The translations under genes and the position numbers were made by a program. Shown in pieces: positions 1 to 9,032 of a stretch of DNA of 64,000 bases. The notes below the pieces were generated by a model, which made no database searches, was not told the origin of the DNA, and saw nothing but the letters and a program-made list of their open reading frames with translations. The DNA is taken from the NCBI GenBank assembly GCA_036405815.1, contig DASWWX010000054.1, positions 32,150 through 96,149 of the forward strand. The letters run 5' to 3'. This DNA is from Solimonas sp036405815 (GTDB taxonomy: Bacteria; Pseudomonadota; Gammaproteobacteria; Nevskiales; Nevskiaceae). The first letter of the stretch is position 1; each line of letters begins with the position of its first letter.

Positions 1-1068
1 CGCGCGATTTCGCTGGGCGAGGGCCGCACGCCGCTGATCAAGCTGGAGCACATCCCGAAGCAGTTCGGCTTCGAGGGCGAGCTGTACGTGAAGTTCGAGG
101 GTCTGAACCCGACCGGTTCGTTCAAGGACCGCGGCATGACAGTCGCTGTCACGCAGGCCGTGCATGAGGGCGCCAAGGCGATCATCTGCGCCTCGACCGG
201 CAACACATCCGCTGCTGCTGCCGCCTACGCGGTGCGCGCCGGCATCACCGCCTTCGTGCTGATTCCGGACGGCAAGATCGCGCTCGGCAAGCTGGCACAG
301 GCGGTCGTGCACGGCGCGGTGGTTGTGCAGATCCAGGGCAACTTCGACGACGGCATGCGTCTGGTCAAGGAAATCGGCCAGACCACACCGGTCGCCATCG
401 TCAACTCGATCAACCCCTACCGCTTGCAGGGCCAGAAGACCGCGGCTTTCGAGATCGTCGAGGCACTGGGCCGCGCGCCGGACTACCACTGCCTGCCGGT
501 TGGCAATGCCGGCAACATCACGGCACATTGGATTGGCTATTGCGAAGCGACCGGCCAGGGCACGGTCTCTTGTGCCTTCTGCAATGGTCAGTGCGTTGCG
601 CCGGATCGCTCGCGACTGACCTCACACGATGGGCGACCAAAAATGGTGGGCTATCAGGCGGCCGGCTCCGCGCCGTTCATGCGCGGAGGTCCCGTCAAGA
701 ACCCGGAAACGGTCGCCACCGCAATCCGCATCGGCGATCCGCAGTCGTGGGACCGCGCGTGGATCGTGCAGAAGGAATCGAACGGCTGGTTCGACGAGTG
801 CACGGACGACGAGATCCTGGCCACGCAAAAGCTGCTCGCCGGTAGCGAAGGCGTGTTCTGCGAGCCGGCGTCCGCCGCGTCGTTGTGCGGCGCGCTGCGC
901 GACATCAAGACCGGCAAGATCGCGCAGGGCTCGACCGTGGTCTGCACGCTGACCGGCAACGGCCTCAAGGATCCGGACATCATCATGAAGGATGGTCTCA
1001 AGGGGCTGATCCAGGTGCCGGCCGAACGCGCCGCCGTCGAGAAGGCGCTGCTCGCCCACCTGAAGTAA
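1..1068 (+). CDS. thrC: Threonine synthase, 5' end cut by window
   Basis: PLP enzyme that converts O-phosphohomoserine to threonine, the last step of threonine synthesis in the cytosol. The frame is open from base 1, so the N-terminus lies outside the window. Seen: the substrate-binding start (SLGEGRTPLIKL), the PLP lysine in NPTGSFKDRGM, the phosphate-binding GNAGNITAHW, and a late family motif NPETVATAIRIGDPQSW. Between GYCEATGQ and RPKMVGYQAAG lies an in-frame stretch of about 25 residues with three cysteines (SCAFCNGQC) that the threonine synthases I remember do not have. The frame is kept on both sides, so the gene looks functional. It ends 11 bp before recJ. Confidence 0.93.
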   Translation, partial: RAISLGEGRTPLIKLEHIPKQFGFEGELYVKFEGLNPTGSFKDRGMTVAVTQAVHEGAKAIICASTGNTSAAAAAYAVRAGITAFVLIPDGKIALGKLAQAVVHGAVVVQIQGNFDDGMRLVKEIGQTTPVAIVNSINPYRLQGQKTAAFEIVEALGRAPDYHCLPVGNAGNITAHWIGYCEATGQGTVSCAFCNGQCVAPDRSRLTSHDGRPKMVGYQAAGSAPFMRGGPVKNPETVATAIRIGDPQSWDRAWIVQKESNGWFDECTDDEILATQKLLAGSEGVFCEPASAASLCGALRDIKTGKIAQGSTVVCTLTGNGLKDPDIIMKDGLKGLIQVPAERAAVEKALLAHLK

Positions 1069-1079
1069 GCGCGCCGCCC

Positions 1080-2807
1080 ATGCGCGCGCCGCGGCTGCGT
1101 CGTCGTCCTGCGGGCGATCCCGACGCGCTGCCGTCTTCGTTGTCGCCTGTGCTGCGCCGCGTGCTCGCCGCCCGCGGCGTCGGTGCCGACGCCCTGACGC
1201 TCGAACTCAAGGACCTGCTGCCGCCGTCCTCGTTGACGCAGGCCGATGCGGCCGGGCGTCTGCTCGCCGATGCGATCGCGGCCGGCGAGCCGCTGGTGAT
1301 CGCCGGCGACTATGACGCCGACGGCGCCACCGGCACGGCGCTCGCCGTGCTCGGCCTGCGCGCGCTCGGCGCGACTTCGGTGCAATACGTGGTGCCGGAC
1401 CGCTTCCGCATGGGCTACGGCCTGTCGCCGGCGCTCGCCGAGTTGGCGGCAGCGACCGGTGCGCGCGTGCTGGTCACGGTCGACAGCGGCATCGCCAGCA
1501 TCAAAGGCGTCGCGCGCGCGCGCGAACTCGGCTTGCGCGTGGTCATCACCGACCATCATCTGGCCGGCTCCGAGCTGCCGGCGGCCGATGTCATCGTCAA
1601 TCCGAACCAGCCGGGCTGTACGTTTCCGTCCCGGCATCTGGCCGGCGTCGGGGTGATGTTCTACGTGCTGCTGGCGCTGCGCGCTGTGCTGCGCGAACGC
1701 GGCGCTTTCGCCGCGCGGGAAGAACCGAATCTGTCGGAGTTGCTCGACCTAGTGGCGGTCGGCACGGTGGCTGACGTCGTGCGCCTGGACCGGAACAACC
1801 GCATCCTGGTCGAGCAGGGCCTGCGCCGCCTGCGCGCCGGTCGCGCACGGCCGGGCATCCAGGCGTTGCTGCAGGTCGCGGGTCGCGATGCTTCGCGGCT
1901 GAGCGCGACCGATCTCGGCTTCACGCTGGGCCCTCGCATCAACGCGGCCGGCCGTCTCGACGACATCCGCACCGGTATCGATTGTCTGCTGGCGCCGGAC
2001 TACGACACCGCACTGTCGCTGGCGCGCACGCTGGACCAGTTCAACCGCAGCCGCCGCGAGATCGAGGCGCAGATGCGCGAGGACGCGCTGGTCATGGTCG
2101 AGGACGATCCTTCCGTCGGCGTGTGTCTGTACCAGGACGACTGGCACGAGGGTGTGGTCGGTATCGTCGCCGGTCGCATGAAGGAGCGGCTGCACCGACC
2201 GGTGATTGCGTTTGCGCGCGCGCAGGAAGGCGGGCTGCTGAAGGGCTCCGGCCGCTCCATTCCCGGCCTGCATCTGCGTGACGCGCTGGTGGCGGTGGAT
2301 GCGCGTGCGCCGGGTTTGATCGAGCGCTTCGGCGGTCATGCGATGGCGGCGGGTCTCACGCTGCGCGCCGAGGCACTGGATGAATTCCGTGCGCGCTTCG
2401 ACGCCGAGTGTCGTGCCTTGCTGGACGAGGCGGCGCTGGAGCATTGCCTGGATACCGATGGCGAGCTGGCGGCAGACGAACTCGATCTGGCGACCGCGCA
2501 CTGCCTGGAGCAGGCCGGCCCCTGGGGTCAGGGATTCCCTGAACCGCTATTCGAAGGGGCGTTCGAGGTCGTCGAGGCGCGTCCGGTTGGCGCCGACGGC
2601 GCGCACATCAAATACCGGTTGCGGCAGGCCGGTGCGGTGTTGTCGGCCATCGATTTCCATGGGGCCGAACGCCTGGTGGCCCGTGGCGCCGTGCACTGCG
2701 CCTACCGTCTGGCGGTGAACCGCTATCAGGGCCGCGAGAGCGTGGACCTGCAGATTCAGGCGCTGACGCCACGGGATCAAGGCTCGGTCGTCCAGCGCGT
2801 TCGATAG
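1080..2807 (+). CDS. recJ: Single-stranded-DNA-specific 5'-3' exonuclease RecJ
   Basis: Metal-dependent exonuclease of the DHH superfamily that degrades 5'-ended single strands in recombinational and mismatch repair. Translation from ATG 1080 gives 575 residues, the usual RecJ length. An upstream in-frame extension exists but runs inside thrC, so the later start is preferred. Seen: the metal-binding DYDADG (residues 77-82), the DHH motif in VITDHH (158-160), and the C-terminal DHHA1 signature GGHAMAAGL. The gene starts 11 bp after thrC and is probably co-transcribed with it. Confidence 0.95.
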   Translation: MRAPRLRRRPAGDPDALPSSLSPVLRRVLAARGVGADALTLELKDLLPPSSLTQADAAGRLLADAIAAGEPLVIAGDYDADGATGTALAVLGLRALGATSVQYVVPDRFRMGYGLSPALAELAAATGARVLVTVDSGIASIKGVARARELGLRVVITDHHLAGSELPAADVIVNPNQPGCTFPSRHLAGVGVMFYVLLALRAVLRERGAFAAREEPNLSELLDLVAVGTVADVVRLDRNNRILVEQGLRRLRAGRARPGIQALLQVAGRDASRLSATDLGFTLGPRINAAGRLDDIRTGIDCLLAPDYDTALSLARTLDQFNRSRREIEAQMREDALVMVEDDPSVGVCLYQDDWHEGVVGIVAGRMKERLHRPVIAFARAQEGGLLKGSGRSIPGLHLRDALVAVDARAPGLIERFGGHAMAAGLTLRAEALDEFRARFDAECRALLDEAALEHCLDTDGELAADELDLATAHCLEQAGPWGQGFPEPLFEGAFEVVEARPVGADGAHIKYRLRQAGAVLSAIDFHGAERLVARGAVHCAYRLAVNRYQGRESVDLQIQALTPRDQGSVVQRVR

Positions 2808-2882
2808 GCGATATCTACTGTCGCCGTATGGCGGGCGTAGCCCTACCATGGCGCTTTACGTCTGTGCGAAGGGGTGGAGTTC

Positions 2883-5069
2883 ATGCGCAAGTCGAGCACG
2901 CTGCTGGCGGCGATGGCGGTATCCGTATTGCTGTCCGCCTGCGGCAGTTCCAGTTCCACCGGGTCGCTGATCGATCCGCCCACCACGCCGGGTGCCGCGC
3001 CGCAGACGCGGTTTGACCTCGCCAACCGCTGCTTTGCGGTCAAGGCGCTCGACAGTGGCCAGTTCATCGCGCGCAACGGTGTCGACTATCGGGCGACGGC
3101 CGCGACGGCCGAAGCCGCCGAGCGCTTCTACATGAAGCCGACCGCGCTGGGCGATTACCTGTTCTATGCCAAGGATCGCCGCTTGATGGCGGTCGGCAGC
3201 GACGCGACGATCGCGGCGACGTCGGCGTCTGATGCGTCCAACTGGACCATCGACACGACCGCCCCCGGCCGTTACACGATCGTGCTGAAAACCGATGGGG
3301 CCACCCCGCCGGCGCTGGGCGCGGGCTCGTCCTCCACCGAGTTCGCCTTTGTGCCGGCGGACGGTTGCACGCCCTATCCGGAAATCTCGACCGACAGCGT
3401 CGGCTCGACCTACAAGGGCCGCGGCGTGGATCAGCCGGTGGTCGGCTTCGCCGAGGTGCACACGCACATGGCGATGGGCCACGAGATGTCGGACGGTTCG
3501 CTGGGTGTCGGGCCTGCCGCCGGCGGCGTGCTGTACGGCCAGATGTACCACCGCTTCGGCGTGCCGCACGCGCTGGAGGATTGCGCGGCGTATCACGGTC
3601 CGCAGGGCTCGCGCGATCCCGAGGCGCTGATCCTCGATCTGACGCCGCTGACGCTGCACGACACTGAAGGCTGGCCGCACTTCATCGATTGGCCGGCCTA
3701 CAACTCGCAGCTGCACCAGGCGATGTACTACAAGTGGGTCGAGCGCGCGTGGAAGTCGGGCCTGCGCATCATGGTTTCGGAAGGCACCAACATCGCGGCG
3801 CTGTGCGAGGTCGCGCGCATCTACGCGACCACCATCAATCCGGTGGCGGCGACCTACGACTGCAACGACATGAGCCTGGGTATCAACCAGGTGAAGTACC
3901 TGAAGACGCTGCAGGACTACGTCGATGCGCAGGAAGGCGGGCCGGGCAAGGGCTGGTTCCGCATCGTTGGCGATCCGGCTGAGGCGCGCCGCGTCATCAA
4001 CGAGGGCAAGCTCGCCGTCGTGCCGGGCCTGGAGTTCTCCAACATCTTCAACTGCACCAGCCGCACGCTGCTCGGTCTCGGCGAGCAGGTCGGATGCACC
4101 CGTGAGGACATCGATCGCCAGATCGACGAGGTTTGGGAGCTGGGCGTGCGCGAGCTGTTCCCGTACCACGACGTCGACAGCGCGCTTGGCGGCACCGGCA
4201 TCTTCAACGGCGACGTGCTGAACCTGGTCGGCTTCTGGGGCACGGGGCACTTCTGGGAGACCTACGACTGCCCGGACGGCGGTGAAGGTGAGACCTACTT
4301 CTACAACGCGGGCGCCGTGATGACGACGGCCATTCCCGGCACCGGTAACGATCCGCTGACGCAGATCGTGCTCGGTGCGCTGAACGGCACCGCGCCGCTG
4401 TATCCGGCTGGTCGTCGCCAGTGCAACGCGCGCGGCATGACCGAACTGGGCCGCTATGCGGTGCAGAAGTTGATGGAGAAGAAGTTCGTCATCGACATCG
4501 ACCACGCCGAGCTGTCGATCAAGAGCGACATGATCGAGATGGCCAAGGCGCAGAATCCGCCGTATCCGCTGATCTCGGCACATGGCGGTCACGGTGGCAT
4601 TTCCATCGAGCAGGCCAAGGACATCCTGGCGATCGGCGGCCTGATCTATCCGTTCAAGCCTAACGGCAGGGGCCACGTCGAATTCATGCAGAAGCTCAAG
4701 CCGGTGTGGGATGCGGCACGTCCCGGCGAGCCGATGGCGGTGGGGTACGGCATGGACGCCAACGGCATCGCTGATCGCTCGCCGCCGCGCGGTGCCACCG
4801 ACAAGCCGGTGCAGTATCCGTTCACGCTGTTCCAGGGCGAGGACTGGGGTCCGCAGTTCGCGGGCTTCGCGCCGCTGACCTTCAACCTGCAGACGGTGCC
4901 GGAGAGCGGCAAGACCTGGCACGTCGACGAGGTCGGCACCGCGCACTACGGCATGGTCGCCGACTACGTCGAGGAGATTCGTCTTGAAGGCGGTCGCGAG
5001 GCGCTGGATGCGCTCTACAACTCCGCCGAAGCGTATCTGCGGATGTGGGAGCAAACCGTTAATCGCTGA
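2883..5069 (+). CDS. Lipoprotein, metal-dependent hydrolase resembling membrane dipeptidases
   Basis: A 728-residue protein with a lipoprotein signal peptide; the lipobox LLSAC puts the modified cysteine at residue 20. ATG 2883 is preferred to an in-frame GTG at 2874. Metal-ligand candidates typical of amidohydrolase/membrane dipeptidase TIM barrels are visible: EVHTHMAMGHE (H193, H195), IDIDHAELS, SAHGGHGG and VGYGMDANG. Residues about 45-165 form a Cys-containing, beta-rich N-terminal region of unknown role. The protein is longer than ordinary membrane dipeptidases and I do not know its substrate. It is followed after 5 bp by a cupredoxin-like gene, so it likely heads a three-gene operon. 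Confidence 0.6.
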   Translation: MRKSSTLLAAMAVSVLLSACGSSSSTGSLIDPPTTPGAAPQTRFDLANRCFAVKALDSGQFIARNGVDYRATAATAEAAERFYMKPTALGDYLFYAKDRRLMAVGSDATIAATSASDASNWTIDTTAPGRYTIVLKTDGATPPALGAGSSSTEFAFVPADGCTPYPEISTDSVGSTYKGRGVDQPVVGFAEVHTHMAMGHEMSDGSLGVGPAAGGVLYGQMYHRFGVPHALEDCAAYHGPQGSRDPEALILDLTPLTLHDTEGWPHFIDWPAYNSQLHQAMYYKWVERAWKSGLRIMVSEGTNIAALCEVARIYATTINPVAATYDCNDMSLGINQVKYLKTLQDYVDAQEGGPGKGWFRIVGDPAEARRVINEGKLAVVPGLEFSNIFNCTSRTLLGLGEQVGCTREDIDRQIDEVWELGVRELFPYHDVDSALGGTGIFNGDVLNLVGFWGTGHFWETYDCPDGGEGETYFYNAGAVMTTAIPGTGNDPLTQIVLGALNGTAPLYPAGRRQCNARGMTELGRYAVQKLMEKKFVIDIDHAELSIKSDMIEMAKAQNPPYPLISAHGGHGGISIEQAKDILAIGGLIYPFKPNGRGHVEFMQKLKPVWDAARPGEPMAVGYGMDANGIADRSPPRGATDKPVQYPFTLFQGEDWGPQFAGFAPLTFNLQTVPESGKTWHVDEVGTAHYGMVADYVEEIRLEGGREALDALYNSAEAYLRMWEQTVNR

Positions 5070-5074
5070 GACGG

Positions 5075-5554
5075 ATGGCTCCGGTGAGGGTCAGCGTCTT
5101 TGTTTTCATCGCGGGGGTCCTGCTGGCCGGGCTCTGGTCGTTGCTGCGACCGTTGCCCCCACAGACCGTGGCACCGCAGGCGCCCGCGACGACGACCGTC
5201 GCTGTCGCGGATTCATCCGCGCCGGCTGTGGCTGTAGAAGTCGCACCGACGACGCCGATGCCGTCATCAGCCCCCGTGCCGGAGCCGCAGCGGCTCCGGA
5301 TCGACGTGGCGCCGCCAGCGGGTGCGGCGCCCGCCGTGTCGGTGTTGCGGGTGCAGGCGGGCGAGACGGTGGAATTGACCGTGGTCAGCGAACGCGACGA
5401 CGAATTGCACCTGCACGGTTACGACCTGACGCTGGATCTGCGCGCCGGTGAACCTGGCACGCTGCGCTTCGTGGCCGAGCATGCCGGTCGTTTCGAGATC
5501 GAGCTGCATCGCGGTCATGCGCAGATCGGTGTCCTCGAAGTCCTGCCGCGCTGA
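5075..5554 (+). CDS. Membrane-anchored cupredoxin-like protein
   Basis: A 159-residue protein with one N-terminal membrane anchor (about residues 7-24), a Pro/Ala/Thr-rich linker (27-75) and a C-terminal beta-sandwich that looks like a cupredoxin. It has HLHGYDLTLDL, an acidic turn and FEIELHRGHAQIGVLEVLP. The cysteine of a type-1 copper site is missing: the equivalent position reads ELH. Several histidines remain that could bind metal. It lies between the lipoprotein hydrolase (5 bp upstream) and a polytopic membrane protein whose start overlaps its 3' end. From memory, such proteins often sit beside membrane proteins annotated as fenitrothion hydrolase-like; this needs a search. Confidence 0.55.
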   Translation: MAPVRVSVFVFIAGVLLAGLWSLLRPLPPQTVAPQAPATTTVAVADSSAPAVAVEVAPTTPMPSSAPVPEPQRLRIDVAPPAGAAPAVSVLRVQAGETVELTVVSERDDELHLHGYDLTLDLRAGEPGTLRFVAEHAGRFEIELHRGHAQIGVLEVLPR

Positions 5555-7022
5555 GTCGGGCTGGCCGGCGTTCGCCGCCGGCCTGCTGGCGCTGACGCTC
5601 GCGTCTCCGGCCGCGGCGCACTCCTTCGGCCGCATCTACACGCTGCCGGTGCCGTTCTGGATGTACGCTTGGGGCGGCGCCGCAGCACTGCTGCTCTCGT
5701 TTCTGGTCGTCGGCTGGTTCGCCACCGCGCCGGCCGGCGCAAAGCCGGTGCGCAGCCTTGATCTGACCGACAGCCGGCTGATGCGTGGCGTGCGGCGCCT
5801 GCATCTGCCCACGCTGCTGCGCGGCCTGGCGCTGATCGCGCTGTTGCTGTGCGTGCTGACCGGCTACTTCGGTACGCGCGATCCCTACCGCAACTTCAAC
5901 ATGACTTTCTTCTGGGTCGTGTTCGTACTGGGTTTCGCTTATCTCACCGCGCTGATCGGCAATCTCTACGTGCTGCTCAATCCGTGGCGGGTGCTCGCGG
6001 ATTTGATCGGCAGGGTCTGGCGCGGCTTCACGAAAGGGCGGCTGCGGTATCCGCGCGGGCTCGCCTACTGGCCGGCGCTGGTGCTGTACCTGCTGTTCAT
6101 CTGGGTGGAGCTGTTCGCGCACACGCGACCGCTGTCGCTGGCGCAGTGGCTGATCGGTTACAGCGCGGTGAATCTGGTCGCGGTCTACGTGTTCGGCGCG
6201 GCGGCCTGGTTCCGTTACGGCGAATTCTTCGCGGTGTTCCTGCGGCTGCTGGCCTTGATGGCGCCGCTGCACTACGAACGGGATGCGGAGACCGGCGCGG
6301 GCCGTCTGCGCCTGCGCGCCCCGTTCACGGGACTGCTGGAGTCGCGCGCCGAGTCCTGGAGCCTGCTGATCTTCATCCTGTTCATGCTGTCGTCGACGGC
6401 CTTCGACGGTCTGCGCGCGACGGTGCCGTGGTTCAAGCTGTTCTGGTTCGACCCCACCGGTTACCTGACGCAGTGGATGGGCAAGCCGCCGATCCATGCC
6501 TTCATCGAACTGCGGCCCTGGTATCTGGCCTACGAGACACTGTGCCTGCTACTGTCGCCGTTCCTGTATCTGGCGATCTACCTGTTCTTCATCCTGCTGA
6601 CGCGCCTGTTCGCATGGCGGCAGGTGGGTTTTCGCGAACTGGCGCTGGGCTTTGCGTTCTCGCTGCTGCCGATTGCGCTGGTCTACCACGTCACACACTA
6701 CTACACGCTGCTGCTGACCCAGGGCGTGAAGATCGTGAGCCTGCTGTCCGATCCGTTCGGGCGCGGCTGGAACCTGTTCGCCACCGCCGGCCTGTTCCGC
6801 GCGCCGATCCTGCCGGACCTGAAATGGGTCTGGCACACGCAGGTCGCGCTGATCGTCTTCGGTCACATCGTCAGTGTCTGGGTTGCGCACGTCGAAGCGC
6901 TGCGGTTGTTTCCGACGCGACGCTCGGCAATCCTCAGCCAGATTCCGATGCTGTTCCTGATGGTGGCGTTCACCACCTTCGGGCTGTGGATTCTGGCGCA
7001 GCCGATTCAAGAAGGGCGCTGA
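5517..7022 (+). CDS. Polytopic membrane protein, FedA (fenitrothion hydrolase)-like family
   Basis: About 501 residues from ATG 5517, or GTG 5529; either start overlaps the end of the cupredoxin-like gene, which suggests translational coupling. A probable signal peptide ends in SPAAAHSFG, then comes GRIYTLPVPFWMYAWGG and about ten hydrophobic helices. The segment after the signal resembles proteins annotated as fenitrothion hydrolase in actinobacteria, but that name rests on a single activity report, so no function is claimed. The repeated pairing with a cupredoxin-like partner suggests a role in periplasmic metal or redox chemistry (inference). Its last 16 bp overlap the convergent gene on the other strand. 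Confidence 0.6.
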   Translation: MRRSVSSKSCRAESGWPAFAAGLLALTLASPAAAHSFGRIYTLPVPFWMYAWGGAAALLLSFLVVGWFATAPAGAKPVRSLDLTDSRLMRGVRRLHLPTLLRGLALIALLLCVLTGYFGTRDPYRNFNMTFFWVVFVLGFAYLTALIGNLYVLLNPWRVLADLIGRVWRGFTKGRLRYPRGLAYWPALVLYLLFIWVELFAHTRPLSLAQWLIGYSAVNLVAVYVFGAAAWFRYGEFFAVFLRLLALMAPLHYERDAETGAGRLRLRAPFTGLLESRAESWSLLIFILFMLSSTAFDGLRATVPWFKLFWFDPTGYLTQWMGKPPIHAFIELRPWYLAYETLCLLLSPFLYLAIYLFFILLTRLFAWRQVGFRELALGFAFSLLPIALVYHVTHYYTLLLTQGVKIVSLLSDPFGRGWNLFATAGLFRAPILPDLKWVWHTQVALIVFGHIVSVWVAHVEALRLFPTRRSAILSQIPMLFLMVAFTTFGLWILAQPIQEGR

Positions 7023-7810
7023 CGTCCGTCGCGCGGCGCGGCGGCTTGATGCGCGAGCTGCGTCGCCAGCAGGCCGGTGGCGACGCCGCCGAGCAGCGAT
7101 GGCAGCAGCGCGTAGTAGCCCAGCGCCTGCATCGTGTGGCCGAGAATTAGGAAGAACACGCCGAAGCCGATCAATCCCGTCAGGAAGCCGCGCAAGGTCA
7201 GCAGCAGCGCGTCGCGGCCGGCGGTGACGAAGGTGAAGGCGGGAATCACGACCGCGGCGACCGGTGCGCCGGACAGCAGGCCGGTGAACTGTGGCCCGAT
7301 CAGCTCGGTGGCCGTGGTCAGGCTCACGACCAGCACGGCCGCTGCGGCCATGCGGGCGAGCAGCTCCACCGGCGGCAGGTGCACGCGCGGCGGTAGCGTC
7401 GCGGGTTTGGGCAGCATATAACGCGCCGCGATCCACAGACCGGGCAGGGCGGCGAGGCCGAGCCATGCCGACTGCGCATGGCCGCTCAGGTCGATCAGCA
7501 GCGCGGTGCCGAGATAGCAGAGCCAGCCGAAGGGAATCGCCGTGTACCAGCGCAGCCGCGCGCTGACCCAGCCGACGACGAGCATGTAGACGATGTTGCC
7601 CCAGAGCCCGGCCGGTGCGGCGAGCGCCGCGGGTTCGGCGTAGTCGGTGCCGTGGCTCAGCCACACCGCGAGGATCACGGGCGCGCCCACCAGCGGCAGA
7701 CCGCCCATCAGGCCGGCGACGTTCGGCCCCCAGCGTCGTCCGGCGAGGCTCGCCAGGCCGATCAGCAGCGGTGCCGCGAACAGCTTCACCCCCCAGGCGG
7801 CGCTCAACAT
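7007..7810 (-). CDS. Integral membrane protein of unknown function
   Basis: A 267-residue protein with about eight hydrophobic helices and no soluble domain; short motifs include GLMGGLPLVGAPV and LLSGAPVAAVVIPAF. The two halves look alike (each has a G-L-x-x-G-x-P pattern), suggesting an internally duplicated transporter-like fold. It starts 4 bp after the sufS stop, so it may be the last gene of the suf operon, although nothing else ties it to iron-sulfur assembly. Its 3' end overlaps the FedA-like gene on the plus strand by 16 bp with no visible terminator. I do not recognise the family. Confidence 0.6.
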   Translation of the reverse strand: MLSAAWGVKLFAAPLLIGLASLAGRRWGPNVAGLMGGLPLVGAPVILAVWLSHGTDYAEPAALAAPAGLWGNIVYMLVVGWVSARLRWYTAIPFGWLCYLGTALLIDLSGHAQSAWLGLAALPGLWIAARYMLPKPATLPPRVHLPPVELLARMAAAAVLVVSLTTATELIGPQFTGLLSGAPVAAVVIPAFTFVTAGRDALLLTLRGFLTGLIGFGVFFLILGHTMQALGYYALLPSLLGGVATGLLATQLAHQAAAPRDGRQRPS

Positions 7811-7814
7811 CGCG

Positions 7815-9032
7815 TCAGCCGAACAGCTTGCGGACCTTCAGCAGCGCGGCGACGAGCTGGTCGATGTCGTCGCGGTCGTTGTACACCGCGAGCGAGGCAC
7901 GGGCGGTGGCCGGCACGCCGAAGCGTTCCATCAGCGGCATCGTGCAGTGATGGCCGGTGCGGATCGCGACGCCCTCCATGTCGAGGATCGAGCCGATGTC
8001 CTGCGGATGCGCGTCGTCCATGACGAAGGACAGGATGCCGGCCTTGTGCGCCGCGGTGCCGATCGGGCGCAGGCCCGGCACTTCCGCCAGCCGCTGCGTG
8101 CCGTATTCGAGCAGGTCGTGTTCGTGTGCGATGACCTTGTCTAAGCCGAGTGCATCGAGCCAGTCGATCGCCGCGGCGCAGCCGATCGCGCCGGCCATGT
8201 CCGGCGTGCCCGCCTCGAACTTGTACGGCACCTCGTTCCAGGTGCTGCCGGAAAACGCGACCGTGCGGATCATGTCGCCGCCGCCCTGCCACGGGTCCAT
8301 TGCTTCCAGGTGTGCGCGCTTGGCCACCAGTGCGCCGAAGCCGGTGGGACCGTAGAGCTTGTGCGACGAGAACGCGTAGAAGTCGACGTCGAGCGCCTGC
8401 ATGTCGACCGGCAGGTGCGCGATGCCCTGGGCGCCGTCGACCAGCACGGGAATGCCGCGCGCATGCGCCTCGCGCACGAGGTCGGCGACCGGGTTGATCG
8501 TGCCGAGCGTGTTGGAGATCTGCGCGACGGCGACCAGTTTCGTGCGCGGCGACAGCAGCTTTTTCCAGGCGTCGAAATCCAGACTGCCGTCGTCCAGCAC
8601 CGGCGCGGCGACGGTCGTGGCGCCGGCCAGCTGCCAGGGCACGATGTCCGAGTGGTGCTCCATGCCGGTCAGCAGGACTTCGTCGCCCGGCTGGATGCGC
8701 GGCTGCAGGTAGCTGCGTGCGACGAGGTTGATCGCCTCGGTCGTGCCGCGCGTGAACACCACTTCCTCGCGGGCGGCGTTGACGAAGGCGGCGATGCGGT
8801 CGCGCGCGGCTTCGTACTGCGTCGTCGCGCGCTCGGCGAGTTCGTGCACGGCGCGGTGCACGTTGGCGTTCGACGTGCGGTAGTAGCGGTCGATCGCCTG
8901 CAGCACCGCTTCCGGCTTCTGCGTCGTTGCCGCGTTGTCCAGGTAAGCGAGGCGTTTCCCGCCGCGCGTCGTCTGCTGCAGGATCGGGAACTGTGCGCGG
9001 ATCGCCGCGACGTCGAGCGATGCCTGGCTCAT
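7815..9032 (-). CDS. sufS: Cysteine desulfurase SufS
   Basis: PLP-dependent class V aminotransferase-fold enzyme that removes sulfur from cysteine and passes it as persulfide to the SufBCD scaffold. It has 405 residues, normal for group II desulfurases. Seen: the N-terminal YLDNAATTQKP, the PLP lysine in FSSHKLYGPTG, and the active-site cysteine in RTGHHCTMPLMERFG. It overlaps sufD by 4 bp. No sufE or sufU partner lies in this operon, so the sulfur-transfer partner must be elsewhere or absent. Confidence 0.96.
   Translation of the reverse strand: MSQASLDVAAIRAQFPILQQTTRGGKRLAYLDNAATTQKPEAVLQAIDRYYRTSNANVHRAVHELAERATTQYEAARDRIAAFVNAAREEVVFTRGTTEAINLVARSYLQPRIQPGDEVLLTGMEHHSDIVPWQLAGATTVAAPVLDDGSLDFDAWKKLLSPRTKLVAVAQISNTLGTINPVADLVREAHARGIPVLVDGAQGIAHLPVDMQALDVDFYAFSSHKLYGPTGFGALVAKRAHLEAMDPWQGGGDMIRTVAFSGSTWNEVPYKFEAGTPDMAGAIGCAAAIDWLDALGLDKVIAHEHDLLEYGTQRLAEVPGLRPIGTAAHKAGILSFVMDDAHPQDIGSILDMEGVAIRTGHHCTMPLMERFGVPATARASLAVYNDRDDIDQLVAALLKVRKLFG

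Noticed and set aside
541..660. Frameshift or pseudogene in threonine synthase
   Set aside because: The frame is intact across the unusual segment and both flanks keep conserved motifs; an in-frame insertion explains it better.
2856..5054. Long minus-strand open frame (732 codons) opposite the lipoprotein hydrolase
   Set aside because: A mirror of the plus-strand gene in GC-rich DNA: Arg/His/Val-rich translation with no motifs, while the plus strand has a signal peptide and metal-site motifs.
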